20,588 nt of DNA from Pseudomonadota bacterium (GTDB taxonomy: Bacteria > Desulfobacterota > Desulfovibrionia > Desulfovibrionales > Desulfovibrionaceae). This document shows, one piece after another, positions 7,351-14,663 of the stretch (position 1 is the stretch's first letter; the number at the start of each line of letters is the position of its first letter). The DNA lies in the NCBI GenBank assembly GCA_023433925.1, contig JAEYTO010000104.1, forward strand, positions 1-20,588, written 5' to 3'. Under the pieces are notes generated by a model, which saw only the letters and a program-made list of their open reading frames with translations, had not been told where the DNA came from and ran no database searches. The position numbers were made by a program, and so were the translations under genes.

Positions 7351-8265
7351 ATGTCTCTGGTTATCAATCACAACCTTATGTCCATGAACGCGGCCAGGAA
7401 CCTGAATACCGCTTATGGCCAGTTGAGCACGTCCACCCGCCGTCTGTCCTCGGGCCTGCGCGTCGGCACCGCGGCCGATGACGCCGCCGGCTTGGCCATC
7501 CGCGAGCTCATGCGCGCCGATATCGCGTCCTACAACCAGGGCGTGCGCAACGCCATGGACGCCATCAGCATGATCCAGACCGCCGACGGCGCTCTCCAGG
7601 TCGTCGACGAGAAGCTCATCCGCATGAAGGAGCTTGCGCAACAGGCCGCCACCGGCACCTACAACTCCGACCAGCGCCTGATCATCGACTCCGAATTCCA
7701 GGCCATGGCCTCGGAGATCACGCGTATCGCCAACGCCACGGACTTCAACGGCATTTATCTGCTCAACGGCAACCTGTCCGCGACTCCCGGCCAGACCGCC
7801 GGTCAGTCGCACGACGGCACGGGCATGCAGTCCACGGGCCCGCTGAAGATTCACTTCGGCACGGGCAACGACTCTTCCGAGGACTACTACTACATCACCA
7901 TCGGCGACTGCACCGCATCGGCCCTGGGCATGGGACTGAGCGCCGCTCCCGACGCCAAGGGGCGCTCCATCTCCACGCAGGCCCTGGCGCAGCAGACCCT
8001 GACGGTCATAAACGACGCCATCACCTCCAAGGACAACATACGCGCCCACCTCGGCGCCGTGCAGAACCGCCTTGAGAACACGGTAACCAACCTGCAAATC
8101 ATGGTCGAGAACCTGCAAGCCTCCGAATCGCGCATCTCCGACGTGGACGTCGCCGCCGAGATGACCGAGTTCGTGCGCCAGCAGATTCTGTCCCAGTCCG
8201 CCGTGGCCATGCTGGCCCAGGCCAACTCCCTGCCCAAGATGGCCATGCAGCTCATCGGCGGCTAG
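7351..8265 (+). CDS. fliC: Flagellin (filament subunit)
   Basis: This is the structural protein of the flagellar filament, secreted through the flagellar type III pathway and polymerised at the tip. The 304-residue protein is compact. It has the conserved D0/D1 N-terminus (SLVINHNLMSMNAARNLNTA, LSSGLRVGTAADDAAGLAI, RNAMDAISMIQTADGALQ) and C-terminus (NRLENTVTNLQIMVENLQAS, then ESRISDVDVAAEMTEFVRQQ). Only a short variable D2-like part of about 80 residues separates them. ATG 7351 follows AAGGAGG at 7336-7342 by 8 bases. Longer in-frame starts reach back over the promoter and the Shine-Dalgarno and are rejected. It is a single-gene unit with a sigma-54 promoter, possible CsrA sites and a strong terminator. 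More flagellin copies may exist outside the window. Confidence 0.96.
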   Translation: MSLVINHNLMSMNAARNLNTAYGQLSTSTRRLSSGLRVGTAADDAAGLAIRELMRADIASYNQGVRNAMDAISMIQTADGALQVVDEKLIRMKELAQQAATGTYNSDQRLIIDSEFQAMASEITRIANATDFNGIYLLNGNLSATPGQTAGQSHDGTGMQSTGPLKIHFGTGNDSSEDYYYITIGDCTASALGMGLSAAPDAKGRSISTQALAQQTLTVINDAITSKDNIRAHLGAVQNRLENTVTNLQIMVENLQASESRISDVDVAAEMTEFVRQQILSQSAVAMLAQANSLPKMAMQLIGG

Positions 8266-8289
8266 CCCGCGGCTCCTGGATAATGAAAG

Positions 8290-8312
8290 AGCGCCCTTCG
8301 GGGCGCTTTTTT
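8290..8312 (+). terminator. Intrinsic terminator of the flagellin gene
   Basis: AGCGCCC (8290-8296) pairs with GGGCGCT (8301-8307) around a stable TTCG tetraloop, followed directly by TTTTTC. It begins 25 bases after the flagellin stop codon and is a textbook rho-independent terminator. Confidence 0.95.
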
Positions 8313-8355
8313 CATTTGGAAGCCAAGCGAGCGCTCGCTGCGCCGCCGTCGCGGC

Positions 8356-9057
8356 CTACTCCTCGCCCAGGCGCTCGATGGCCACGCGCGCGGCGAGCTG
8401 CTCGGCCCGCTTGATGCTCGCGCCCGAGGCTGCGAAGGCCTGGCCGTCCGGCAGGCGCACTTCCACTTCGTAGATGCGGGCGTGATCCGGGCCGCTGGCG
8501 CCGAGCTGCACGTATATCGGCCGTTTCTTGAACCGCTCCTGCGTGATCTCCTGCAACCTGGTCTTGTAGTCCTTGGCTTTGGGCAGCTCCGGACTCTCGG
8601 GCCACAGGTCCCGGAGCAGATGGGACACGAACTCCAGGGCCGCGGGGTAGCCGCCGTCCAGGAACACCGCGCCGAGCAGGGCCTCCAGGGCGTCGGCCAG
8701 CAGCGAATCCCGGTCGCGGCCGCCCTGGCTCTCCTCGCCCCTGCCGAGCAGGATGGTCCGGTTGAGACCCAGCACCCGGGCCAGCTCCGCGAGGGTCTTC
8801 TCCTTGACCAGGCGCGAACGGATGCGCGTGAGCTGGCCCTCGTGCGCGTCCGGGTAGCGCCGGAACAGGCATTCGGACACGGTCAGCTCCAGGACCGCGT
8901 CGCCCAGGAACTCCAGGCGCTCGTTGCTCTCCGGCGCCTGGCCTTGCTCGTTGGCGAAGGAGCTGTGCGTCAGGGCCCGCGTCAAGTGCTCGGGCCGGCC
9001 GAACGTGTAGCCGAGCTCGGCCTGAATCGCGGCCAAGCGCTCCGCATCGATGGGCAT
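8356..9057 (-). CDS. rnc: Ribonuclease III
   Basis: RNase III cleaves double-stranded RNA, processing rRNA precursors and many structured mRNAs. The 233-residue protein carries the signature NERLEFLGDAVLEL at residues 45-58, with acidic residues E46, E49 and D53, and the second catalytic segment around D122 and E125 (DSLLADALEALLGAVFLDGG). A C-terminal dsRNA-binding domain spans about 160-232 (KDYKTRLQEITQERF, then IKRAEQLAARVAIERL). I chose ATG 9057 because GGAGG at 9069-9065 lies 7 bases upstream. The frame stays open to 9168, but that extension has no ribosome binding site and would run back into the rnc leader. It is transcribed divergently from the DRTGG gene. Two overlapping hairpins precede the start codon. 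Confidence 0.95.
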   Translation of the reverse strand: MPIDAERLAAIQAELGYTFGRPEHLTRALTHSSFANEQGQAPESNERLEFLGDAVLELTVSECLFRRYPDAHEGQLTRIRSRLVKEKTLAELARVLGLNRTILLGRGEESQGGRDRDSLLADALEALLGAVFLDGGYPAALEFVSHLLRDLWPESPELPKAKDYKTRLQEITQERFKKRPIYVQLGASGPDHARIYEVEVRLPDGQAFAASGASIKRAEQLAARVAIERLGEE

Positions 9058-9062
9058 ATCTG

Positions 9063-9109
9063 GTCCTCCCCTGAGGACGAAGGGCTTACCCGGAACCGGG
9101 GCCTTCGTC
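9063..9109 (-). promoter_or_regulatory. Structured rnc leader with two competing hairpins
   Basis: GTCCTC (9078-9073) can pair with GAGGAC (9068-9063), placing the rnc Shine-Dalgarno inside a 6-bp hairpin. A second stem pairs GACGAAGG (9109-9102) with CCTTCGTC (9083-9076). The two share bases 9076-9078 and so compete. RNase III is known in E. coli to cleave its own leader hairpin and lower its expression; the same arrangement here is inferred. Confidence 0.5.
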
Positions 9110-9197
9110 AAAACGCGGCCGGCGGTCCGCCGGACGCGAGTTGATGATGCGGCCTCGTCCTGGTACATGCAAGCGAACGCGCCACGAGGAGGATGCG

Positions 9198-10259
9198 ATG
9201 GCCGGCATATACATCGGCTCCACGGCCGGATACTCCGGCAAGAACATGGTCATCATGGGCCTTGGCCTGAAGCTCCAGAAGGAGGGCTACTCCGTCGGCT
9301 ACATGAAGCCCGTGGGCGCCATGCCGGCCGACGTGGGCGGCCGTCCCGGGGATGAGGACGCGCGCTTCGTCCAGGACGTGCTGGGCCTGGAGGGCGATCC
9401 GGCCGCGGTCACGCCCGTGCTCGTGACGCAGGATTTCAAGATCAGGGCCTTCGGCGGCCAGTGCGGCGACCTCATGGCGCCCATCGAGGAGAACTACCGG
9501 AAGCTCTCGCAAGGCCGCGACGTCATGCTCGTGGCCGGCTCGGGCTCCATGTACTCCGGCAAGTACTGCGGCGTGGACGGCGTGTCCGTGGTCAAGCGCC
9601 TGGGCATCAAGGCTCTGGTCATCGACCGCTTCCACAAGGAGCTCAACTACGATTATCTGGCCGTGCTCAGGGAGGAGCTGGGCGAGTCCCTGGCTGGCGC
9701 CGTGCTCAACGACATCCCGCACGCGTTCATGGACGAGGTGCAGTCCATGATCCGGCCCTTCCTGGAGCGCAAGGGCGTGCGGGTCCTGGGCATCATCCCC
9801 AGGGACCCGCTCATGGGCGCCATCAAGGTGGGCGACCTGGCCCAGCGCCTGGGCGGCAAGGTCATCTCCGCGGCCTCCAAGGCCGAGCGCGTGGTGGAGA
9901 ACTTCCTCATCGGCACCATGCAGGTCGAGAACTTCATGACCCACTTCCGCAAGAACAAGAACTCCGCGGTCATCGTGGGCGGCGACCGGTCCGACGTGCA
10001 GCTCGTGGCCCTGGAGGGCGACTGCCCCTGCCTCGTGCTCACGGGCAATCTCTACCCCAACGACATCATCCTGACCCGCTCCGAGGTCCTGGAGATCCCC
10101 ATCATCATGGTCCGCGAGGATACATACACCGTGGCCAAGCGCATGGAGACCATCCTCTCCCGCCACAAGCTGCGCGACGTGATCAAGATCCGCCAGGGCG
10201 CGCAGCTCGTGTCCAGCTCCATCGACATCGACATGCTCAAGAAGGCGGCTGGGCTGTAG
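9198..10259 (+). CDS. Stand-alone phosphotransacetylase N-terminal/DRTGG protein
   Basis: This 353-residue protein matches the non-catalytic N-terminal half of long phosphate acetyltransferases such as E. coli Pta. It has a BioD/cobyrinate-synthase-like P-loop domain (IGSTAGYSGKN near residue 6, then KPVGAMP), and a DRTGG domain at about residues 250-340 (GGDRSDVQLVALEGD, LTRSEVLEIPIIMVREDTY). The acetyltransferase half is absent, and the gene is intact with its own stop, so this is a separate family and not a truncation. In E. coli Pta this region is thought to sense metabolites and affect oligomerisation, so a regulatory or adaptor role in acetate/acetyl-phosphate metabolism is possible but unproven. 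ATG 9198 has AGGAGG 5 bases upstream (9187-9192). It is a single gene, divergent from rnc and convergent with rnhA. Confidence 0.8.
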   Translation: MAGIYIGSTAGYSGKNMVIMGLGLKLQKEGYSVGYMKPVGAMPADVGGRPGDEDARFVQDVLGLEGDPAAVTPVLVTQDFKIRAFGGQCGDLMAPIEENYRKLSQGRDVMLVAGSGSMYSGKYCGVDGVSVVKRLGIKALVIDRFHKELNYDYLAVLREELGESLAGAVLNDIPHAFMDEVQSMIRPFLERKGVRVLGIIPRDPLMGAIKVGDLAQRLGGKVISAASKAERVVENFLIGTMQVENFMTHFRKNKNSAVIVGGDRSDVQLVALEGDCPCLVLTGNLYPNDIILTRSEVLEIPIIMVREDTYTVAKRMETILSRHKLRDVIKIRQGAQLVSSSIDIDMLKKAAGL

Positions 10260-10303
10260 CCGGCCTCGGCGCCGCGACCCGCCCTGGGTGCCGGAGAGGC
10301 GTG

Positions 10304-10322
10304 GAGAGGGCAGGGCCCTCTC
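10304..10322. repeat. GAGAGGGC hairpin repeat, copy 1; likely terminator
   Basis: GAGAGGGC (10304-10311) pairs with GCCCTCTC (10315-10322) around AGG, between the convergent DRTGG gene and rnhA. The right flank, TTTGATTTGC, is shared with copy 2 at 13728-13749. It probably acts as a bidirectional terminator. Confidence 0.65.
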
Positions 10323-10343
10323 TCATTTGATTTGCTAGGCGTT

Positions 10344-10814
10344 TTAGCCTGGGTAGCCCGTGTCCGCGGGCAGGCCGCGACCCTGGGCCGCCGACTTGGC
10401 CAGCTGGTCGCAGCGCTCGTTTTCGGGGTGGCCGCTGTGGCCGCGCAGCCAGTGGAAGCGCACCTGATGGATGGACAGCAGAGGCAGCAGGCGCAGCCAG
10501 AGGTCCTGGTTCTTGACCGGCTTCTTTTCGGCGTTCTTCCAGCCGTTCTTCTGCCAGGAGACGATCCAGCGCTTCTCGATGGCGTTGCGCACGTACTGGG
10601 AATCGGTCCACAGCTCCACCCCGCACGGCTTCTTGAGGGCCGAGAGGGCCTCGATGACGGCCAACAGCTCCATGCGGTTGTTGGTGGTCAGCCGAAAGCC
10701 GCCGAAAAGCTCCTTCCGCTGGCCCCCGCCCAGGAGGATGGCGCACCAGCCGCCTGGTCCGGGGTTTCCCAGGCAGGAGCCGTCCGTGTAGATGGTCACG
10801 TCCTCATTAGGCAT
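10344..10814 (-). CDS. rnhA: Ribonuclease HI
   Basis: RNase HI degrades the RNA strand of RNA-DNA hybrids, removing R-loops and primers. The 156-residue protein has the complete DEDD catalytic set: D11 in YTDGSCLGNPGPGGW, E49 in NNRMELLAVIEAL, D71 in LWTDSQYV and D136 in ENERCDQLAK. The supporting histidine is in the RGHSGH loop (H126). Its length is standard (E. coli 155). ATG 10814 overlaps the last 8 bases of the upstream TPM-like gene, and GGAG lies 7 bases before it inside that gene, so the two are probably translationally coupled. Confidence 0.97.
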   Translation of the reverse strand: MPNEDVTIYTDGSCLGNPGPGGWCAILLGGGQRKELFGGFRLTTNNRMELLAVIEALSALKKPCGVELWTDSQYVRNAIEKRWIVSWQKNGWKNAEKKPVKNQDLWLRLLPLLSIHQVRFHWLRGHSGHPENERCDQLAKSAAQGRGLPADTGYPG

Positions 10815-11304
10815 GGGCGGTCTCCAGGCGTTCCAGTATGAGTGTCAGGGCGCTCTTGAGCCCTTCGGGCCAATTCCCGCCGCCCCAATATTGCTCGAAG
10901 TGGCTTTCGCGCAAGTCGCGGATGAACTCCTGGCCCAGAGCGCCGGCGACCAGGGCGGGGAACTCCAGGACCACCAGCCGGGTCTCGGGGTTGATGCCCA
11001 CGTAGAGCGTGCGGGGCCCAACGTCCGGCACCTTGAGCACGTCCGTCACGACGTGCAGCCTGAGCTCCACCCCGTAGCGCTCATTCAGCACCTGGGCCAC
11101 GGCGCGCACGTGGGCCAAGTCTTCCTCGGCCAGGGCCCCGGTGGCGTCGGAGATGGCCTGGCGGGTTTTGAGGAGCGTCAGTTTGCGCTCGTTGTTCTGC
11201 CAGAAGGCCCAGGCCACGAGGATGAAAACGAGGGCCAGGCCCAGCAGGCGGAGAAAGCCCGTCGAGGCGGAGTGGCCGCCGCGTCGGGGGAAGAAGATGC
11301 TCAT
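10807..11304 (-). CDS. Membrane-anchored TPM-like domain protein
   Basis: This is a 165-residue protein with one transmembrane segment near the N-terminus (residues about 18-35, LRLLGLALVFILVAWAFW). A soluble domain follows with the flavour of the TPM/YgcG-Psb32 fold: ERYGVELRLHVVTDV, then LYVGINPETRLVVLEFPALV, and the closing GQEFIRDLRESHFEQYWGGG and NWPEGLKSAL segment. The domain probably faces the periplasm. Its function is unknown; related proteins have been linked to photosystem repair in plants or are uncharacterised. I start at ATG 11304 because GAGGA lies 6 bases upstream and the hydrophobic anchor follows at once. The frame stays open to 11568, but that part looks non-coding. It is co-transcribed with rnhA. 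Confidence 0.6.
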   Translation of the reverse strand: MSIFFPRRGGHSASTGFLRLLGLALVFILVAWAFWQNNERKLTLLKTRQAISDATGALAEEDLAHVRAVAQVLNERYGVELRLHVVTDVLKVPDVGPRTLYVGINPETRLVVLEFPALVAGALGQEFIRDLRESHFEQYWGGGNWPEGLKSALTLILERLETAHA

Positions 11305-11597
11305 TGCGGGTCCTCGGGAGCGTTTGGCGGCATGGGTTGCCGGGGACATACGCTTTTTGGCCGAAGCTTGGCAAGCCCGTGGTTCGGCTGTCGGGGCTTG
11401 CCTTTCCGCGCGATTGCAACCATGTAGAGCCCAGAGGGCGCAGCCTGTTTCGCGGCGCGCTTTCGCGTCACGTGGACCGAAGGCGACACCTGCGCCGGGC
11501 GGCGCAGGAGAGTTCGTATTCCATGTCACGCCCGCAATCCGCCTCGCGATGCGCCTGGAAAGCGGCATCCGCGAGGCTTCACATCAGGAGGACGAGC
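11305..11597. other. Divergent intergenic region with a 9-bp hairpin
   Basis: The space separates the TPM-like gene (minus) from the TPR gene (plus). A perfect inverted repeat GGCAAGCCC (11370-11378) / GGGCTTGCC (11394-11402) encloses 15 bases. GCCGAA/TTCGGC can form an alternative stem overlapping it. I do not recognise it as a known riboswitch class. No clear promoter elements were found. Confidence 0.4.
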
Positions 11598-12218
11598 ATG
11601 GCCGAGAACGGCAAGGGCGTATCCAAGTCCGCCGCGGGGCTCATGGCCGGCCTGGCCTTCGCCGCCGGGCTCTTCATCGGGGTCGTGGTCAGCGGCGAGC
11701 TGCGCCAGGAGCCGGCTCCCGTGGCTCCGGCGAGTGGCCCGGAGGCGGCCGGGCCGGCGCAATCGGGGCAACAGGTTCCGCCGGAGATGGCCCGGCACAT
11801 CGCGCATCTGGAGGAGGAGGCCGCCAAGAAGCCGGACGACGCCAACGGCTGGGTCCAGCTCGGCAACGCCTATTTTGACACGCACCAGCCCGAGAAGGCC
11901 ATCCGGGCCTACGAGCGCTCCCTGGAAATCGCGCCGGGCAATCCGAACGTGCTCACGGACCTGGGCGTCATGTACCGCCTGGCGGGGCAGCCGCGAAAGG
12001 CCGTGGAGAACTTCGACAAGGCCATGGCCGCCGACCCCAAGCACGAGATAGCGCGCCTCAACAAGGGCGTGGTGCTCCTGAACGATCTCGGGGAGCGCGA
12101 GGCGGCCCTCAAGGCATGGGAGGATCTGCTGGCGATCAACCCCGAGGCCACGGCCCCGGGCGGCAGGCGTGTCGCGGACCTCGTCCGCGAGTTGAAGGCC
12201 GGGGCGCCGATAAAGTAG
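11598..12218 (+). CDS. Membrane-anchored tetratricopeptide repeat protein
   Basis: This 206-residue protein has an N-terminal hydrophobic anchor (residues about 12-32, AAGLMAGLAFAAGLFIGVVV) and then a Pro/Ala-rich linker. Three tetratricopeptide repeats follow at about 80-113 (ANGWVQLGNAYFDTHQPEKA), 114-147 (PNVLTDLGVMYRLAGQPRKA) and 148-181 (EIARLNKGVVLLNDLGEREA). Such repeats are protein-interaction scaffolds, here probably on the outer face of the inner membrane. The layout resembles CcmH/NrfG-like TPR assembly factors, but no cytochrome maturation genes are nearby, so no partner can be named. ATG 11598 has AGGAGG 6 bases upstream (11586-11591). Longer frames upstream lack ribosome binding sites. 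Confidence 0.85.
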   Translation: MAENGKGVSKSAAGLMAGLAFAAGLFIGVVVSGELRQEPAPVAPASGPEAAGPAQSGQQVPPEMARHIAHLEEEAAKKPDDANGWVQLGNAYFDTHQPEKAIRAYERSLEIAPGNPNVLTDLGVMYRLAGQPRKAVENFDKAMAADPKHEIARLNKGVVLLNDLGEREAALKAWEDLLAINPEATAPGGRRVADLVRELKAGAPIK

Positions 12219-12450
12219 TCGTCCGTACGTAGCAGGATTTTCGCTGGACGTATAACGGCTTTCTGGCCAATGCGTTTGAGTTCGGACGCCGTATTGCGGC
12301 AAGCCGGTGCATGCATGGATGGACAGTCCGGCGCCATGGGCTCCCGCACAAAAAAAGTGTTACATATGGGACTGATTCAGGAATTCCTATACAGGCCGTA
12401 CTGTCAATTCGTGTCTTTTCCTTGGGAGCGCGGATACATTCCATTTCGCG
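12219..12450 (+). promoter_or_regulatory. Leader of the HTH kinase with a perfect 10-bp palindrome
   Basis: This is AT-richer DNA than its surroundings. It contains the palindrome AGGAATTCCT at 12379-12388, overlapping a possible -10 box TATACA (12388-12393); no good -35 was found. It is a candidate operator for the HTH domain encoded downstream. No strong Shine-Dalgarno precedes the start at 12451; the nearest purine run, GGGAG at 12424-12428, is too far away. Confidence 0.35.
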
Positions 12451-13695
12451 ATGGATGAAACCACCCTGAAACACATCTTCGGCCGCAGCCTTCGCCGGCT
12501 GCGGATTGAAAAAGACAAAACCCAATCGCAACTGGCCGAGGAGACGGGCATCTCCGAGGAATACCTGAGCAAGATCGAGCGCGGTTTGGCCTCTCCATCC
12601 TTTCTGGTCATCGCCCGCCTCACGGACGTATTGGGCGTGCGGCCGTCCGAGCTTTTCCGCATACGCGACAGCGCGGCGGAGCCCGGCCAGGCCGTGCGCG
12701 AGCACCTTTCAGAGGCCGAGGAGCTCTTGCGCGGGACCTTCGAGTCCCTGCCGCTCGGGTTGTTCGTGTCCACGCACGAAGGCCGCTTCCTGCTCGTCTC
12801 GCCCTCCTTCACGGCCATGCTCGGCTATGGCACGCCCCAGGAACTGCTGGCCGCGGTGCGCGACATCGGCCAGGACCTCTACGCGGAGCCGTCCGAGCGC
12901 GACGAGTTCCTGTCCTGCATCCCGCGGGACGGCAGCCTGCGTTCCGCCAGACTGGCCTTCAAGCGGCCCGGCGGCGAGCGGCGCGTGGTCACGCTGCACA
13001 TGCGGCGCCTGCCGGGCCACGAGCCGGCCGTCTACGTCGGCATCGTGGAGGACGAGTCCACGAGCCGGCTCGTGTTTCCCTCGGCCGGGACACACGACAA
13101 GCCGGCCCTGGCTATGAGCGAGTTCCATCACCGTGTGCTGAACGCATTCTCCCTGCTGCACAGCTACCTGGAGATGGAGCTGCTCAAGGCCGAGGAGTCC
13201 CCGTGCCGGCAGATCCTCGGCGAGACCAAGGCCAGGGTTCACGCCATGGCGCGCCTGCACCGCCGCCTGATGAGCCCCGGCACCGGCCGCATGCGCGTGC
13301 GCGATTACCTGCGCGAGGTCCTGGATGCGGCCCGCTGCTCCCTGCCGCCCGACAAGAGCCTGAATCTGGCCATGGACATCGAGGACGTGGAGCTTGACTG
13401 GCACCAGGCCCTGTCCGCGGGCATGATCGCCCTGGAACTGGTCACCAACGCCGTGAAGCACGGCTTTCCTCAGGGAGGCGCCGCGAGCGTGCGGGTCAGC
13501 CTGTCCCGCGAGGAGAGCCGGCACAGGCTCGAAGTGGCCGACAACGGCGTGGGCCTGCCGCCGGACATTGATCCGCGCAATCCCAAGAGCTTCGGCCTCA
13601 CGCTCGTCAGCAGCCTGGTCAACCAGCTTCAGGGCGACCTCTGTCTGGAGAACGACCAGGGCGCCAGGTTCTCCGTCGTCTTCCCCGTCTGTTAA
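12451..13695 (+). CDS. XRE-type HTH / PAS / HisKA_2 histidine kinase fusion
   Basis: This 414-residue soluble protein begins with a Cro/CI-type helix-turn-helix (about residues 8-70: GRSLRRLRIEKDKTQSQLAE, ETGISEEYLSKIERGLASPS). A PAS domain follows (about 85-200, with FVSTHEGRFLLVSPSFTAML). Next is an HWE/HisKA_2-type dimerisation and phosphoacceptor segment with EFHHRVLNAFSLLHSYLEME, phosphohistidine probably H227. The ATPase domain has an N box ELVTNAVKHGFP near 332, a G1 box DNGVGLPP near 364 and a G2 region SFGLTLVSSLVNQL. No transmembrane segment is present, so it senses an internal signal. The open question is whether the kinase works on DNA or controls its HTH by autophosphorylation. 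No response regulator is adjacent. The start ATG has a poor ribosome binding site, but no earlier start exists in frame. Confidence 0.85.
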   Translation: MDETTLKHIFGRSLRRLRIEKDKTQSQLAEETGISEEYLSKIERGLASPSFLVIARLTDVLGVRPSELFRIRDSAAEPGQAVREHLSEAEELLRGTFESLPLGLFVSTHEGRFLLVSPSFTAMLGYGTPQELLAAVRDIGQDLYAEPSERDEFLSCIPRDGSLRSARLAFKRPGGERRVVTLHMRRLPGHEPAVYVGIVEDESTSRLVFPSAGTHDKPALAMSEFHHRVLNAFSLLHSYLEMELLKAEESPCRQILGETKARVHAMARLHRRLMSPGTGRMRVRDYLREVLDAARCSLPPDKSLNLAMDIEDVELDWHQALSAGMIALELVTNAVKHGFPQGGAASVRVSLSREESRHRLEVADNGVGLPPDIDPRNPKSFGLTLVSSLVNQLQGDLCLENDQGARFSVVFPVC

Positions 13696-13700
13696 CGTAT

Positions 13701-13751
13701 TTTGCGAATCAGCTGAGAGAGGGCGCTGCCCTCTCTCAGTTGATTTGCAAA
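13701..13751. repeat. GAGAGGGC hairpin repeat, copy 2; bidirectional terminator
   Basis: Arms 13701-13724 and 13728-13751 form a 24-bp stem (two G-T wobbles, no mismatch) around GCT. It lies between the stop codons of the convergent kinase and terC genes, 5 bases from each. The inner 12 bp (CTGAGAGAGGGC/GCCCTCTCTCAG) is the repeat-family core, and the outer flank TTGATTTGC is shared with copy 1. Confidence 0.8.
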
Positions 13752-13756
13752 TCGCC

Positions 13757-14491
13757 CTAGGGGGCCGGCTCAGCCTTGCCGGCCTTGCGCATGCGCAGGT
13801 TCATGAACTCCACGAAGAGCGAGAAGAGCATGGCGAAGTAGATGTAGCCGCGGTCGATGTGCTTGCCCAGGCCTTCGGCCACGAGGAACACGCCCACCAG
13901 GAGCAGGAAGGAGAAGGCGAGCATCTGCACCGTGGGGTTGCGGTTCACGAACTCGCTTACCGGACCGGAGAAGACGAGCATGACAATGACCGAGATAACC
14001 ACGGCCGCGATCATGACCTCGATGTGCCGGGCCATGCCCACGGCCGTGATGACTGAGTCCAGGGAGAAGATCACGTCGAGCGTGACGATCTGAACGATGG
14101 CGCTGGCCATGGACGCAGCGGCCTTCTTGGCCGCCGCATGCTCCGTGGGGTGGCCCGTGGTCTTCTCGTGGATCTCCAGCGTGGCCTTGGCCAGCAGGAA
14201 CAGCCCGCCGAGCAGGAGCACCAGGTCCTTGCCCGTCACCGTGTGCTCGAAGATGGGCAGCTCGAACAGCGGCGTGGTCAGGCGCATGACCCAGGTGATA
14301 CCGAGCAGGAGCGCGATACGCGAGAACATGGCCAGGCCGATGCCCCACTTGCGCGCCCGCTCGCGGTGGCGCTGGTCCATGCGGCCGGTGATGACCACGA
14401 TGAACACGATATTGTCGATGCCGAGCACGATTTCGAGGCCGGTGAGCGTGAGCAGGGCCAGCAGGGTCTCGACGGTGAAGAGTTCGGGCAT
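13757..14491 (-). CDS. TerC family integral membrane protein
   Basis: This 244-residue membrane protein has about seven hydrophobic segments and the two hallmark motifs of the TerC family: LEIVLGIDNIVFI at residues 19-31 (acidic E20 and D26 in the membrane) and DVIFSLDSVITA at 139-150. TerC relatives such as Alx and YkoY export manganese or metallate proteins during secretion; tellurite resistance is only the historical name. I chose M at 14491 because family members start a few residues before the first motif. The open frame continues to 14566, but that extension has no family resemblance and would include the promoter. The Shine-Dalgarno is poor, with GGAG only 2 bases away. I looked for a yybP-ykoY manganese riboswitch in the leader and did not see one. 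Confidence 0.9.
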   Translation of the reverse strand: MPELFTVETLLALLTLTGLEIVLGIDNIVFIVVITGRMDQRHRERARKWGIGLAMFSRIALLLGITWVMRLTTPLFELPIFEHTVTGKDLVLLLGGLFLLAKATLEIHEKTTGHPTEHAAAKKAAASMASAIVQIVTLDVIFSLDSVITAVGMARHIEVMIAAVVISVIVMLVFSGPVSEFVNRNPTVQMLAFSFLLLVGVFLVAEGLGKHIDRGYIYFAMLFSLFVEFMNLRMRKAGKAEPAP

Positions 14492-14536
14492 GGCTCCGGT
14501 CCGGTTTGATGGTCTGAAATGGGCGGCCGATGCAGG

Positions 14537-14566
14537 AGTATAGCCGGGATTGCCTCCCGGATGCAA
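14537..14566 (-). promoter_or_regulatory. Probable terC promoter
   Basis: On the minus strand TTGCAT (14566-14561) and TATACT (14542-14537) are 18 bases apart. The -10 box is good and the -35 weak. The spacer contains an inverted repeat, CCGGGA/TCCCGG (14560-14555 with 14549-14544), that could bind a regulator. The leader would be about 40 bases. Confidence 0.45.
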
Positions 14567-14663
14567 TGCCGTGGACTCGGACTTCGCGGACCTGGAGCGA
14601 ACGGAGCCATCCGGAGCGGGATTCCAGTCTCGCCCCGACGGTTCTTCGCTGATCCATCAGATT

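Noticed and set aside
11305..11460. A c-di-GMP (GEMM) riboswitch or tRNA in the divergent spacer
   Set aside because: The short GGCAAGCC resemblance is not accompanied by the other conserved GEMM blocks, and no cloverleaf could be drawn.
14492..14640. A yybP-ykoY manganese riboswitch before terC
   Set aside because: The leader from the predicted promoter is only about 40 bases and lacks the conserved blocks of that class.
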